A stretch of 8,869 bases of DNA from Gammaproteobacteria bacterium (lineage in GTDB: Bacteria > Pseudomonadota > Gammaproteobacteria > DAOWEP01), in contig DAOWEP010000191.1 of assembly GCA_030638455.1 (NCBI GenBank), forward strand, positions 1 to 8,869. Direction: 5' to 3'. Below are positions 1 to 7,288 of this stretch, one piece after another. Numbering within the stretch: the stretch's first letter is position 1; every line of letters begins with the position of its first letter. The position numbers and the translations under genes were made by a program. The notes under the pieces are model-generated. The model did no database searches and was not told the DNA's origin. It was given only the letters and a program-made list of their open reading frames with translations.

Positions 1-60
1 GTATTTTTTAACTCCTAAGACATCCGTCAAAGTATGGTATCTAAGAGCTGAGCGTTGGGT

Positions 61-378
61 ATGCCGATATTATTACACGTACTACAGGATCAAGTGATTC
101 ATAAATTCAACTTGAAAAAAGAGGGTACGGTAACTATTGGGCGAAAGAACAACAATGACATTAGGCTGGAAGACCGGGAAATTAGTGGGCATCACGCCCG
201 CCTGATTATCAGAAAACACAATAACCCGTACATGAATGCACTAAAAGAAGTGCTGATTGAAGACCTGGGCAGTACTAACGGCACTTATATAAACGGGAAG
301 CGGATTAAAGCGCAGTTGCTCAAACATAACGATATCATCAAGTTTGGTGACCATACGTTCAGGTATGAAGATGACTAA
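61..378 (+). CDS. Small stand-alone FHA (forkhead-associated) domain protein
   Basis: The protein has 105 residues and is almost entirely one FHA domain, a fold that binds phosphothreonine peptides. The family signature is complete: the G-R pair (G27-R28), the S-x-x-H motif (S42 to H45), and the run DLGSTNGTYING (68-79), which carries the peptide-contacting asparagine N73. There is no signal peptide, membrane segment or second domain, so it is probably a cytoplasmic adaptor. I chose ATG 61 over the in-frame TTG at 55 because the fold begins directly after it. The Shine-Dalgarno sequence is weak for either start. An ATG at 34 is in frame but is closed by a stop before 55. The gene converges on ygiQ and may end an operon that begins before the window. 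The domain call is secure. The binding partner is unknown, and no Ser/Thr kinase or phosphatase gene is present here. Confidence 0.9.
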   Translation: MPILLHVLQDQVIHKFNLKKEGTVTIGRKNNNDIRLEDREISGHHARLIIRKHNNPYMNALKEVLIEDLGSTNGTYINGKRIKAQLLKHNDIIKFGDHTFRYEDD

Positions 379-423
379 TAATAGCATTACCCTCTGCTTT
401 ATTGTCCCAGAAATAGAAAAATT

Positions 424-2490
424 CTAGCCTCTTTTCTTTGTCCTTCCAGTACGTATTCTTGTCTGCGTACTGGTTGATTTTCTTTTGACTGATTTACCTT
501 TCAGTGCTGTTTTCTTTTTTGCTTTTTGGGCATGACTTTTCCCAGTACCCGCGGGTTGCCATGCGGGAACCAGGTGTCGCTTTCCGCTACCTATCAAATC
601 TTCTCGCCCCATTTTCTTCAAGGCATCCCTGAGCATGGGCCAGTTTTCAGGGTCATGGTATCGAATAAAAGCCTTGTGAAGTCGCCGAATTTTCAATCCC
701 TTCGGAACCTCTACCTCCTCACTGGTTTTAGTTACTTTGCGTAGAGGGTTCTTTCCTGAATAATACATGGCAGATGCAGTTGCCATCGGCGTTGGCAGGA
801 AATTTTGAACCTGATCCAGCCTGAATTTATGTTGTTTAAGCCATAGAGCAAGATTTAACATGTCTTTATCTGTGGTGCCCGGGTGCGCGGCTATGAAATA
901 CGGGATTAGATACTGCTCCTTGCCCGCTTCTTTATTGTATTTTTCAAACAGCTCCTTGAATTTGTCATAGCTTCCCATGCCAGGCTTCAGCATTTTGGAT
1001 AAAGGCCCCTCCTCTGTATGCTCAGGTGCTATTTTCAGATAACCCCCTACATGATGAGTGACCAGTTCCTTGACATATTCCGGTGAACGAATCGCAAGGT
1101 CATAACGCAATCCGGAAGCCACCAGTACCTTTTTGATCCCGGGTATCTTTCTTGCATCCTTGTATAGTTGTGTAAGGGATGAATGATCCGTATTCAGATT
1201 TTTGCAAATATCCGGGTAGACACAGGATGGCAACCTGCATGCCGATTCAATTTCCTTGCTCTTGCAGGCCAGTCGATACATGTTTGCAGTTGGCCCACCC
1301 AGATCAGAAATAACCCCTGTAAATTCCGGTACTGTATCTCTTATGGTTTCAATTTCACGCAGAATAGAGTTTTCTGAACGATTCTGAATAATCCTGCCTT
1401 CATGCTCGGTAATGGAACAGAAGGTACATCCCCCAAAGCACCCACGCATGATATTTATTGAGAAGCGGATCATTTCATAAGCGGGAATTTTCCGGTCACT
1501 ATAGGCGGGATGGGGCCTTCTGGTATATGGGAATTCAAATACTGTATCGAGCTCTTTAGTTGTAAGAGGGATGGGTGGTGGGTTTATCCAGAGCTCCTGT
1601 GTGCCATGCTTTTGTACAAGCACCCTGGCATTACCCGGATTTGTTTCAAGATGCAGCATTCTTGATGCATGTGCATACAGGTTACGGTCCTTTTTTACCT
1701 GCGCATAGGAAGGGATACGAATATATATTCGGTCGCGTTCAACTTCTTTTCTTGTCTGGATTGATATTGCCCCTGGTTCCTTCAAGGTGGATGAATCCAG
1801 TTCTGCCCAACCTTCCGGAAAGGTATCCTGTATAAATGCCGTACCCCGAACATCTTTTATCTCATTAATCTTTTCTCTATTTGAAAGCCTGTGTGCAAGC
1901 TCAACAATCTGACGTTCTGCATTTCCATACACCAGCATATCTGCTTTGGAATCCAGCAATATAGATCTTCGTACTTTGTCAGACCAGTAGTCATACTGGG
2001 CTATACGTCTAAGGCTGGCCTCAATACCGCCAATAATGATGGGTACATCCTTGAATGCTTCCCTGCAGCGTTGTGAATAAACGATCACTGAACGGTCTGG
2101 CCTTCTTCCCCCTGCTCCATCAGGCGTATAGGAATCATTAGATCGTTTTTTCCGGTCAGACGTATATCGGTTGACCATTGAGTCCATGTTCCCGCTGGTT
2201 ACACCAAAAAAAAGATTTGGTTTTCCCATTTCACTGAAGTCATCCGTATTGCTCCAGTCAGGCTGTGAAATAATCCCCACCCTGAAACCTTGTGATTCCA
2301 GTAAACGGCCTACCAATGCCATACCAAAACTTGGATGATCGACATATGCATCACCTGTTACCAGAATAATGTCACAGGAGTCCCACCCAAGATCATCCAT
2401 CTCTTTTCTGGACATGGGTAATACTGGAGCAATGCCAAAGCGTTTTGCCCAGTATTTTTTGTAGGAAAGTATATTTTTTGCTTGCTGCAT
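424..2490 (-). CDS. ygiQ: YgiQ family radical SAM protein (UPF0313)
   Basis: The protein has 688 residues and matches the full-length YgiQ family from end to end. The N-terminal family region includes LGWDSCDIILVTGDAYVDHP (34-53) and the DYWSDKVRRSILLDSKADML stretch (167-186). The radical SAM core has the C-x3-C-x2-C iron-sulfur motif CFGGCTFC with C351, C355 and C358. Later conserved blocks are GVISDLGGPTANMY, HVGGYLKIAPEHTEEGPLSK and RLDQVQNFLPTP. Members are expected to bind a [4Fe-4S] cluster and cleave S-adenosylmethionine. The substrate is not established to my knowledge. The last 44 residues or so (645-688) form a Lys/Arg-rich low-complexity tail, which is usual for the family and suggests contact with nucleic acid or ribosomes. 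ATG 2490 is the only sensible start, although no clear Shine-Dalgarno sequence precedes it. The gene is divergent from rnd and probably transcribed alone. Confidence 0.96.
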   Translation of the reverse strand: MQQAKNILSYKKYWAKRFGIAPVLPMSRKEMDDLGWDSCDIILVTGDAYVDHPSFGMALVGRLLESQGFRVGIISQPDWSNTDDFSEMGKPNLFFGVTSGNMDSMVNRYTSDRKKRSNDSYTPDGAGGRRPDRSVIVYSQRCREAFKDVPIIIGGIEASLRRIAQYDYWSDKVRRSILLDSKADMLVYGNAERQIVELAHRLSNREKINEIKDVRGTAFIQDTFPEGWAELDSSTLKEPGAISIQTRKEVERDRIYIRIPSYAQVKKDRNLYAHASRMLHLETNPGNARVLVQKHGTQELWINPPPIPLTTKELDTVFEFPYTRRPHPAYSDRKIPAYEMIRFSINIMRGCFGGCTFCSITEHEGRIIQNRSENSILREIETIRDTVPEFTGVISDLGGPTANMYRLACKSKEIESACRLPSCVYPDICKNLNTDHSSLTQLYKDARKIPGIKKVLVASGLRYDLAIRSPEYVKELVTHHVGGYLKIAPEHTEEGPLSKMLKPGMGSYDKFKELFEKYNKEAGKEQYLIPYFIAAHPGTTDKDMLNLALWLKQHKFRLDQVQNFLPTPMATASAMYYSGKNPLRKVTKTSEEVEVPKGLKIRRLHKAFIRYHDPENWPMLRDALKKMGREDLIGSGKRHLVPAWQPAGTGKSHAQKAKKKTALKGKSVKRKSTSTQTRIRTGRTKKRG

Positions 2491-2506
2491 ATATCAAAGA
2501 TAATAT
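2478..2506 (+). promoter_or_regulatory. Candidate sigma70-type promoter for rnd
   Basis: TTGCTT (2478-2483) and TATAAT-like TAATAT (2501-2506) are separated by 17 bp. This would place the transcription start near 2513, about 40 bases before the rnd ATG. The -35 box lies inside the first codons of ygiQ on the other strand. A second -10-like element on this strand, TATACT (2523-2528), lacks a good -35. The call is by pattern only. Confidence 0.4.
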
Positions 2507-2520
2507 CAGAACATACTGTT

Positions 2521-2526
2521 ATTATA
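2521..2526 (-). promoter_or_regulatory. Candidate -10 element for ygiQ
   Basis: A perfect TATAAT on the minus strand lies 30 bases before the ygiQ ATG. That would give a short leader of roughly 24 bases. No convincing -35 box sits 16-18 bp upstream. The nearest TTGA-type hexamer (2536-2541) is only 9 bp away. The element overlaps TATACT on the other strand, so transcription of ygiQ and rnd may interfere. Confidence 0.3.
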
Positions 2527-2552
2527 CTTTATTTAGATCAACAGGTATAAGC

Positions 2553-3710
2553 ATGTCATCTAGCTATATAGAAACTACAGAAGCGCTTGAGGACTTCTGC
2601 AAAAAAATCGATAATAGCCCGTTTATTACTATAGACACAGAGTTCTTACGGGAAAGAACCTATTATGCAAAACTGGCGTTAATACAAATAGCCAGTAGTG
2701 AAGTTTGCGTTTGTATAGATCCCCTCTCAGGAATCAGCCTGGATGCCTTAAAACCTGTATTTCAAAATAGCCAGATCACCAAGGTAATGCATGCATGCAG
2801 TCAGGACCTTGAAATCTTGTTCCAGCTATTTGGTGAATTACCACAACCAATTTTTGACACCCAGATTGCATCTGCGATTCTTGGTTATGGCGCACAAATC
2901 AGCTATGCACAACTGGTTGACACTGTCCTGGATCTAAAAATTGATAAAACACAAACCAGAACAGACTGGACTAAAAGACCCCTGAGTAACAAGCAAATAG
3001 AATATGCAGAAAATGATGTGAAATATCTTGCTCAAATTTACCCAATAATGCTGGATACTCTGGAAAAATCGGGCAAGTCAGACTGGCTTATGGATGATTT
3101 TTTGTCTCTGGCAGACCCGGAGAAATATATAGTAAAGACTGAAGATAGCTGGCGTAGGGTCAAAGGCAACAACAAACTAAACAAAAACAGGTTGATCTTT
3201 CTTAAGATGCTTGCCAGTTGGAGAGAAAAAGCGGCTATGAAGGAAGACAAACCCAGGAAGCATATTCTGCAAGATGATGCCCTGATAACCATCGCCAGAA
3301 TAAAACCTGATAAAGTTGACAAGTTACATGGTTTTCGCGAATTAAATGAATCAAAAATACGGAAATATGAATCTGAAATAATGTCCTGTATCAAGGTCGC
3401 ATCGAAGGTTCCTGAATCAGAATGGCCAAGCCTGCCCAGACCTGTCTTGCAGGACAGTAATCAGGAGGCACTGACAGACGCTATAATGGCTATCGTAAAG
3501 CTTTGTGCGCATCGACATAATCTATCACCTACTATATTGGCCAATCGTAAGGACATCGAAAAACTGGTGTCAGGTAATATGGATATTCCTGTCATGAAGG
3601 GTTGGAGAAAAAGGCATGTTGGTGATGTTTTATCTGATTTTCTGGCCGGAAAAGAGTGCTTACATGTTCAGGAAGGAAAATTGATGGCCTTACCCGACAA
3701 ACCACTCTAA
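2553..3710 (+). CDS. rnd: Ribonuclease D (3'-5' exoribonuclease)
   Basis: The protein has 385 residues; E. coli RNase D has about 375. It is a DEDDy exonuclease that trims the 3' ends of tRNA precursors and other structured RNAs with two metal ions. All catalytic residues are present at the E. coli positions: D28 and E30 in Exo I (IDTEF), D85 in Exo II (ACSQDLEIL), and Y151 and D155 in Exo III (YAENDVKYL). An HRDC domain follows at about 209-289, and a second HRDC-like helical region fills most of the C-terminus. ATG 2553 is the start because AGGT lies 6 bases upstream (2543-2546) and the protein then begins as the family does. The frame stays open back to 2445, but that extension overlaps ygiQ and adds unrelated residues. 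A 248-bp spacer separates it from the next gene, so it is probably transcribed alone. Confidence 0.96.
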   Translation: MSSSYIETTEALEDFCKKIDNSPFITIDTEFLRERTYYAKLALIQIASSEVCVCIDPLSGISLDALKPVFQNSQITKVMHACSQDLEILFQLFGELPQPIFDTQIASAILGYGAQISYAQLVDTVLDLKIDKTQTRTDWTKRPLSNKQIEYAENDVKYLAQIYPIMLDTLEKSGKSDWLMDDFLSLADPEKYIVKTEDSWRRVKGNNKLNKNRLIFLKMLASWREKAAMKEDKPRKHILQDDALITIARIKPDKVDKLHGFRELNESKIRKYESEIMSCIKVASKVPESEWPSLPRPVLQDSNQEALTDAIMAIVKLCAHRHNLSPTILANRKDIEKLVSGNMDIPVMKGWRKRHVGDVLSDFLAGKECLHVQEGKLMALPDKPL

Positions 3711-3783
3711 GGTCATCCAATACCCAATTTTTCAATATTTTACATTTTCGGCCGCCTCACAAAGTTCCCGCCCAAAAAATAGG

Positions 3784-3808
3784 CTAATTAAATTCTGTAT
3801 TTAATTAG
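3784..3808. repeat. Perfect 10-bp inverted repeat in the rnd-VWA spacer
   Basis: CTAATTAAAT and ATTTAATTAG are exact reverse complements around a 5-base loop, TCTGT. The dyad lies 74 bases after the rnd stop and about 150 bases before the VWA gene. It is very AT-rich and has no following T-run, so it fits an operator-like protein-binding site better than a Rho-independent terminator. A chance palindrome in AT-rich DNA remains possible. The rest of the spacer (3711-3946) shows no gene and only weak promoter-like hexamers, such as TTGGTT at 3874-3879. Confidence 0.45.
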
Positions 3809-3958
3809 TTAATTATCATTAAGTTAACTGCTATCCTTTATCTATTACTTTAGAAAGCGTTCATCTAGGTAATTTGGTTTAAATAGCATATAAGCTAATG
3901 ATTTTTGGCTATTTACCGATATATTTATTATTAAACCCATAAAAGTTTGTTGGTGCTT

Positions 3959-6697
3959 ATGAATTCATACCATAAAAATATAACGATGCCTATTTGTATA
4001 AGCCTGCTTATATTGCTTAGCAGTAGCTTTGCGCTTGCAAATACAGAAGAACAACCAATCAGTGATATGCGGATCCTGATTGATGTTTCCGGCAGTATGA
4101 AACAAAATGACCCAAACAACCTTCGTGCACCTGCGCTGAAGTTACTCGTTGGCTTACTACCCAATAACAGCCGTGCCGGTGTCTGGACATTTGGCAAAGA
4201 AATAAACATGCGGGTGAAGCTTGATGATGTAAACGATGCATGGAAGAAGTACGCACGAAAAGAAGCGAAAAAGATTCATTCATTTGGCCTGTTTACCAAT
4301 ATTGAAGATGCAATTAGTCGTGCTACCTGGGACTGGAAAGATCCGGACCCAAAATACCAGCGAACACTTATACTGCTTACGGATGGCGTTGTAGATATAT
4401 CCAAAGACGCTGAACTCAATAAAGCATCTCGCCAACGAATTATCTCTCAGTTACTGCCAAAACTAAGCAATGCTGATGTAAAAATAAATACCATTGCCTT
4501 GTCAGAAAATGCTGACCACAAACTATTGCAGAAACTTGCAACACGTACTAATGGCTGGTATTCAAGCGTTTCATCTGCAAATGAACTGAAAAGGAAATTC
4601 CTGCACCTTTTTGAAAAATCTACACAGACAGATGCAATACCATTAAAAGATAATTCATTTACAGTAGATAAGTCTGTTTCAGAGATGACCGTTCTTATTT
4701 TCAAGACAGATGATTCCGTGCCAACTGAACTGGTAACTCCGGATGGCAAGATACTAACCAGCGAGAGCAAGAGCGAGGGGCTGCAATGGCACCATGAATC
4801 TGGCTATGACATGATTACCATCAGTAAGCCTGCATCCGGAAAATGGAAGGCCAAAGCAGAAATTGATCCTGACAACAGGGTGCTGGTAGTCACCAACCTG
4901 AAATTAAAATCCAATAAATTTACTCATAATTTCCTTAAAGGCGATATTATTACAATTTACACTGATCTTGAGGAAGAAAAGAAAATAATAAAAAAACAGG
5001 AGTTCCTGAAGCTTGTAACATTCAACTTAAAGATCAATGGAAGGGATAATGCCTATAAGCTAAACGATAACGGCAGTATCCCCGATGCCAAACCTCAGGA
5101 TGGTATCTTTAGTAGCATCATCGAAACTGCAGGCCTTGAAGAATCGAATGATGTTCTTATTGAGGCAAAAGGTGCGACATTTCACAGGCAACTCAGGCAT
5201 TCCTTTAAGGTATTTAAATCACCATTTACTATCGATGTAGAAGAGCCTGTAGATGAACGTCCTTTTGACTTCAGTATAACGATAAAACCATATCTCTTCG
5301 TAAAAAACTCTGTAAATATCCATATAGAGTTACCTGACGGAAAAACACTCACAGCCAAACCTACTGTTAATCAACGCTGGAGGGCCAGCATACCGACAAT
5401 CTATCAGGGAAATAATATCCAGGTAAGTCTGAAAGGAAAACGTTATAGCCAGTCGGAACCCTATCAGTATTCAGAAAGCTACGTATTGCCCTCAACTGTA
5501 AAAGAGGAAGTGGTAACAGAAGAGCCAGAAAAGGTTATGGAGCAGCCACCTGTTATTCTGGAAAAAGATATGCCCGTGAAAGAAGAGCAGACTCCACCTA
5601 AGGAAATTGCACCACCTCCCCCTCCAGTTACTGAGAAAAAAACCGAGGAGCCGCCTGTTAAGAAAGAGGAGAAACAGGTAGCAAAGACCGAGCCTGTAAT
5701 CCCGGAACCTGAAAAATTGGTTGAACCTGAACCTGAGAAAGAAGCAAACTGGTTTGTGGTATTCCTGATTGTACTGGTTGGTAATGGCATTATTATTGCA
5801 GGTGCATATTATGGCTATCTGTTTTGGAAGAAAAAGAGAAATACAATATTGGCTGAAGATAATGCTGTATTAGAAGAAGACGATACTGAAACAGTATCTG
5901 ATAATCAGGCCCAACCCACAGAAAATGAATCAGAGGATAATGCTCAGACCACTTCACCTATTGAGACAGGCAGCGAAGAAGTTGGCGATGCCATAGCGGA
6001 TGAACCTAAAGCGGATACACCTAAACATGAGGATGCTGATCCCCTGATATCGAATGAAGACGAAGACATCCTAAAACAGCAATTGGGAATTGAGGAAGAA
6101 ACTGATGAACAACAGGATGGTTCTGTTGAAGAGATTGCTGAACCCCCGTTATCTGATGAAGATATCCTCAAGCAACAACTGGGGATTACAGAAGAATCTA
6201 ATGAAGAACAACAAACTCCGGTTGATGAGACGCCTGAGGAGACACCCGCTTCTGAATCTATAGAGGAATTAGGTAAGCCTGAACTAGAAGATGATGATAC
6301 CGATTCCCTGTTATCGGATAAAGATGAAGATATCCTCAAACAACAACTGGGCATTGAGGATGAAGCTGAGGAAACAACAAATACAGAATCAACCAGTGAA
6401 CCTCAGGATAACTCCGTTGAAACCGGAGCCGAGGCACCTGAAGAAATTATTGAACTCGATTCACCTGAGGTGATAAACGAAACAGAGTCCACAGAATCGC
6501 CTGCTGAGCGTGATGAGAATCCGGAAAGTGAATCAGATATTGAAATTGATAACGGACCTGATAACTCACAGGAAGGTCTTGAGGAAGAAGCCATCCTCTC
6601 TGACCTCGATTTTGAAATTGATAACATGAATGAGTCGGATGAAAGTGAATTAGACGACTCACAGAAAATTGAACCTGCCAAGGATGCAAAAAAGTGA
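3959..6697 (+). CDS. Exported VWA-domain protein with one membrane span and an acidic repeat-bearing cytoplasmic tail
   Basis: The protein has 912 residues. In order: a signal peptide with likely cleavage after FALA (A27); a VWA domain (about 36-215) with an intact metal-ion-dependent adhesion site, DVSGS (D42, S44, S46), T113 and D142 in LLTDG; beta-rich regions (about 228-420 and 422-510), the first with a loop DNGSIPDAKPQDG (370-382) like those in choice-of-anchor or CLCA-type domains; a Pro/Glu/Lys linker (about 511-597); one membrane span (598-623) followed by WKKKR; and a very acidic tail of about 289 residues. The tail carries three copies of DEDILKQQLGI. By topology the VWA part is periplasmic and the tail cytoplasmic. 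VWA domains of this type usually bind proteins in a metal-dependent way. The ligand here is unknown. ATG 3959 is preferred; GTG 3953, TTG 3947 and ATG 3986 are in-frame alternatives. It is coupled to the next gene by a 4-bp overlap. Confidence 0.88.
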   Translation: MNSYHKNITMPICISLLILLSSSFALANTEEQPISDMRILIDVSGSMKQNDPNNLRAPALKLLVGLLPNNSRAGVWTFGKEINMRVKLDDVNDAWKKYARKEAKKIHSFGLFTNIEDAISRATWDWKDPDPKYQRTLILLTDGVVDISKDAELNKASRQRIISQLLPKLSNADVKINTIALSENADHKLLQKLATRTNGWYSSVSSANELKRKFLHLFEKSTQTDAIPLKDNSFTVDKSVSEMTVLIFKTDDSVPTELVTPDGKILTSESKSEGLQWHHESGYDMITISKPASGKWKAKAEIDPDNRVLVVTNLKLKSNKFTHNFLKGDIITIYTDLEEEKKIIKKQEFLKLVTFNLKINGRDNAYKLNDNGSIPDAKPQDGIFSSIIETAGLEESNDVLIEAKGATFHRQLRHSFKVFKSPFTIDVEEPVDERPFDFSITIKPYLFVKNSVNIHIELPDGKTLTAKPTVNQRWRASIPTIYQGNNIQVSLKGKRYSQSEPYQYSESYVLPSTVKEEVVTEEPEKVMEQPPVILEKDMPVKEEQTPPKEIAPPPPPVTEKKTEEPPVKKEEKQVAKTEPVIPEPEKLVEPEPEKEANWFVVFLIVLVGNGIIIAGAYYGYLFWKKKRNTILAEDNAVLEEDDTETVSDNQAQPTENESEDNAQTTSPIETGSEEVGDAIADEPKADTPKHEDADPLISNEDEDILKQQLGIEEETDEQQDGSVEEIAEPPLSDEDILKQQLGITEESNEEQQTPVDETPEETPASESIEELGKPELEDDDTDSLLSDKDEDILKQQLGIEDEAEETTNTESTSEPQDNSVETGAEAPEEIIELDSPEVINETESTESPAERDENPESESDIEIDNGPDNSQEGLEEEAILSDLDFEIDNMNESDESELDDSQKIEPAKDAKK
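6059..6091 (+). repeat. Tail repeat copy 1 (DEDILKQQLGI)
   Basis: Residues 701-711 of the VWA protein encode DEDILKQQLGI, followed by an acidic EEE. At the DNA level it differs from copy 3 at six positions and from copy 2 at seven. Every difference is synonymous, so this is the oldest or most diverged copy. Confidence 0.9.
6155..6187 (+). repeat. Tail repeat copy 2 (DEDILKQQLGI)
   Basis: Residues 733-743 of the VWA protein repeat the same eleven residues, preceded by LS and followed by TEE. The copy starts 96 bp (32 codons) after copy 1. It differs from copy 3 only by AAG/AAA and GGG/GGC, both synonymous, which suggests a fairly recent duplication or conversion. Confidence 0.9.
6323..6355 (+). 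repeat. Tail repeat copy 3 (DEDILKQQLGI)
   Basis: Residues 789-799 of the VWA protein repeat the eleven residues, preceded by LLSDK and followed by EDE. The copy starts 168 bp (56 codons) after copy 2. A weaker echo, AILSD followed by FEIDN, occurs from residue 878 near the C-terminus. The FEIDN part shares twelve identical bases (GAAATTGATAAC, 6614-6625) with an upstream site at 6542-6553. Confidence 0.9.
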
Positions 6698-7287
6698 AAA
6701 ATCTGGAGACAGCCATGCTTGTACTTACATCTGAAATAGGCCTTGTATTAACGGTTATATTTATAATTTGGTTTGTCTTTATGCTGAAGAAGCAGCAGAA
6801 AGATGAGGCGATAACACACAATCTTGTACAACAATTCAAGGAAGAAGCACCTGCCAGACGTGATAATTTGCTGAAAATTCTCAAGGCTTCATTTCACATG
6901 CAGGATGAAGACGCTGAGAAAAAGATAAAAGAGCTGGTATCTAAAGAGAAGTCATTATACTCGCATGTACTTAAAGCATTTTCAGGTCAGGACAGATCAG
7001 TTATTGCGAACCTGAATGAGGACATTCAATCTTTGATAACCGCATATAAATCTCTTGCCGTTGAAAATTCAGATCAAGTTATGACCCCGGTAGATAATGA
7101 AAACCCTGAAAGCAATGTAAGCAGTGAGGAACTGGAAAAACTTAGAGCGGAAAAGAATCAGGCCATTCAGGAGAGAGACAATCTCAAAAAAGACCTGAAT
7201 ACCGCGCTTGATTCCATTCAGACGCTGCAGACTGAATACAGCCAGATGTACGGTGATGTTGCCAATAAGCTAGCGGAAGGAAAATAA
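6694..7287 (+). CDS. Membrane-anchored coiled-coil protein, partner gene of the VWA protein
   Basis: The product has 197 residues from GTG 6694, or 190 from ATG 6715. I do not recognise a named family. One membrane span (about 15-31) is followed by KKQQK, so by the positive-inside rule the rest is cytoplasmic. Residues 37-115 look helical and charged, and 143-185 form a heptad-like coiled coil (EELEKLRAEKNQAIQERD and on). There is no catalytic motif. GTG 6694 overlaps the VWA stop as GTGA and has AGGA 9 bases upstream. ATG 6715 has a better-spaced GGAG (6705-6708) and gives a protein that starts at the membrane span. The overlap implies co-transcription and translational coupling with the VWA gene. 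A structural or scaffolding role beside the VWA protein's cytoplasmic tail is inference. Confidence 0.8.
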   Translation: MKNLETAMLVLTSEIGLVLTVIFIIWFVFMLKKQQKDEAITHNLVQQFKEEAPARRDNLLKILKASFHMQDEDAEKKIKELVSKEKSLYSHVLKAFSGQDRSVIANLNEDIQSLITAYKSLAVENSDQVMTPVDNENPESNVSSEELEKLRAEKNQAIQERDNLKKDLNTALDSIQTLQTEYSQMYGDVANKLAEGK

Positions 7288-7288
7288 A

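Noticed and set aside
414..426. Hairpin TAGAA-AAA-TTCTA between the FHA gene and ygiQ as a terminator
   Set aside because: The stem is only 5 bp, A/T-rich and followed by no T-run. It also overlaps the ygiQ stop codon.
538..556. GTGKS near the YgiQ C-terminus as a Walker A nucleotide-binding site
   Set aside because: The glycine four residues before GK is missing and the segment lies in the disordered basic tail.
2445..2552. N-terminal extension of RNase D from an upstream start at 2445
   Set aside because: It overlaps the ygiQ start on the other strand. The added 36 residues do not resemble RNase D, and ATG 2553 has a proper ribosome site and the E. coli-matching numbering of catalytic residues.
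6059..6355. The spaced identical repeats as a CRISPR-like array
   Set aside because: The repeats are in-frame coding units with irregular spacing inside a large gene, and their differences are confined to synonymous codon positions.
5479..6681. Several antisense open frames rich in serine opposite the VWA gene's linker and tail
   Set aside because: Their composition is the mirror of Glu/Asp/Pro codons on the coding strand. They have no domain signal or ribosome site, so they are shadows.
6447..6884. A 145-codon minus-strand frame across the VWA/coiled-coil junction
   Set aside because: It lies opposite two well-supported coding frames and its translation shows no recognisable protein features.
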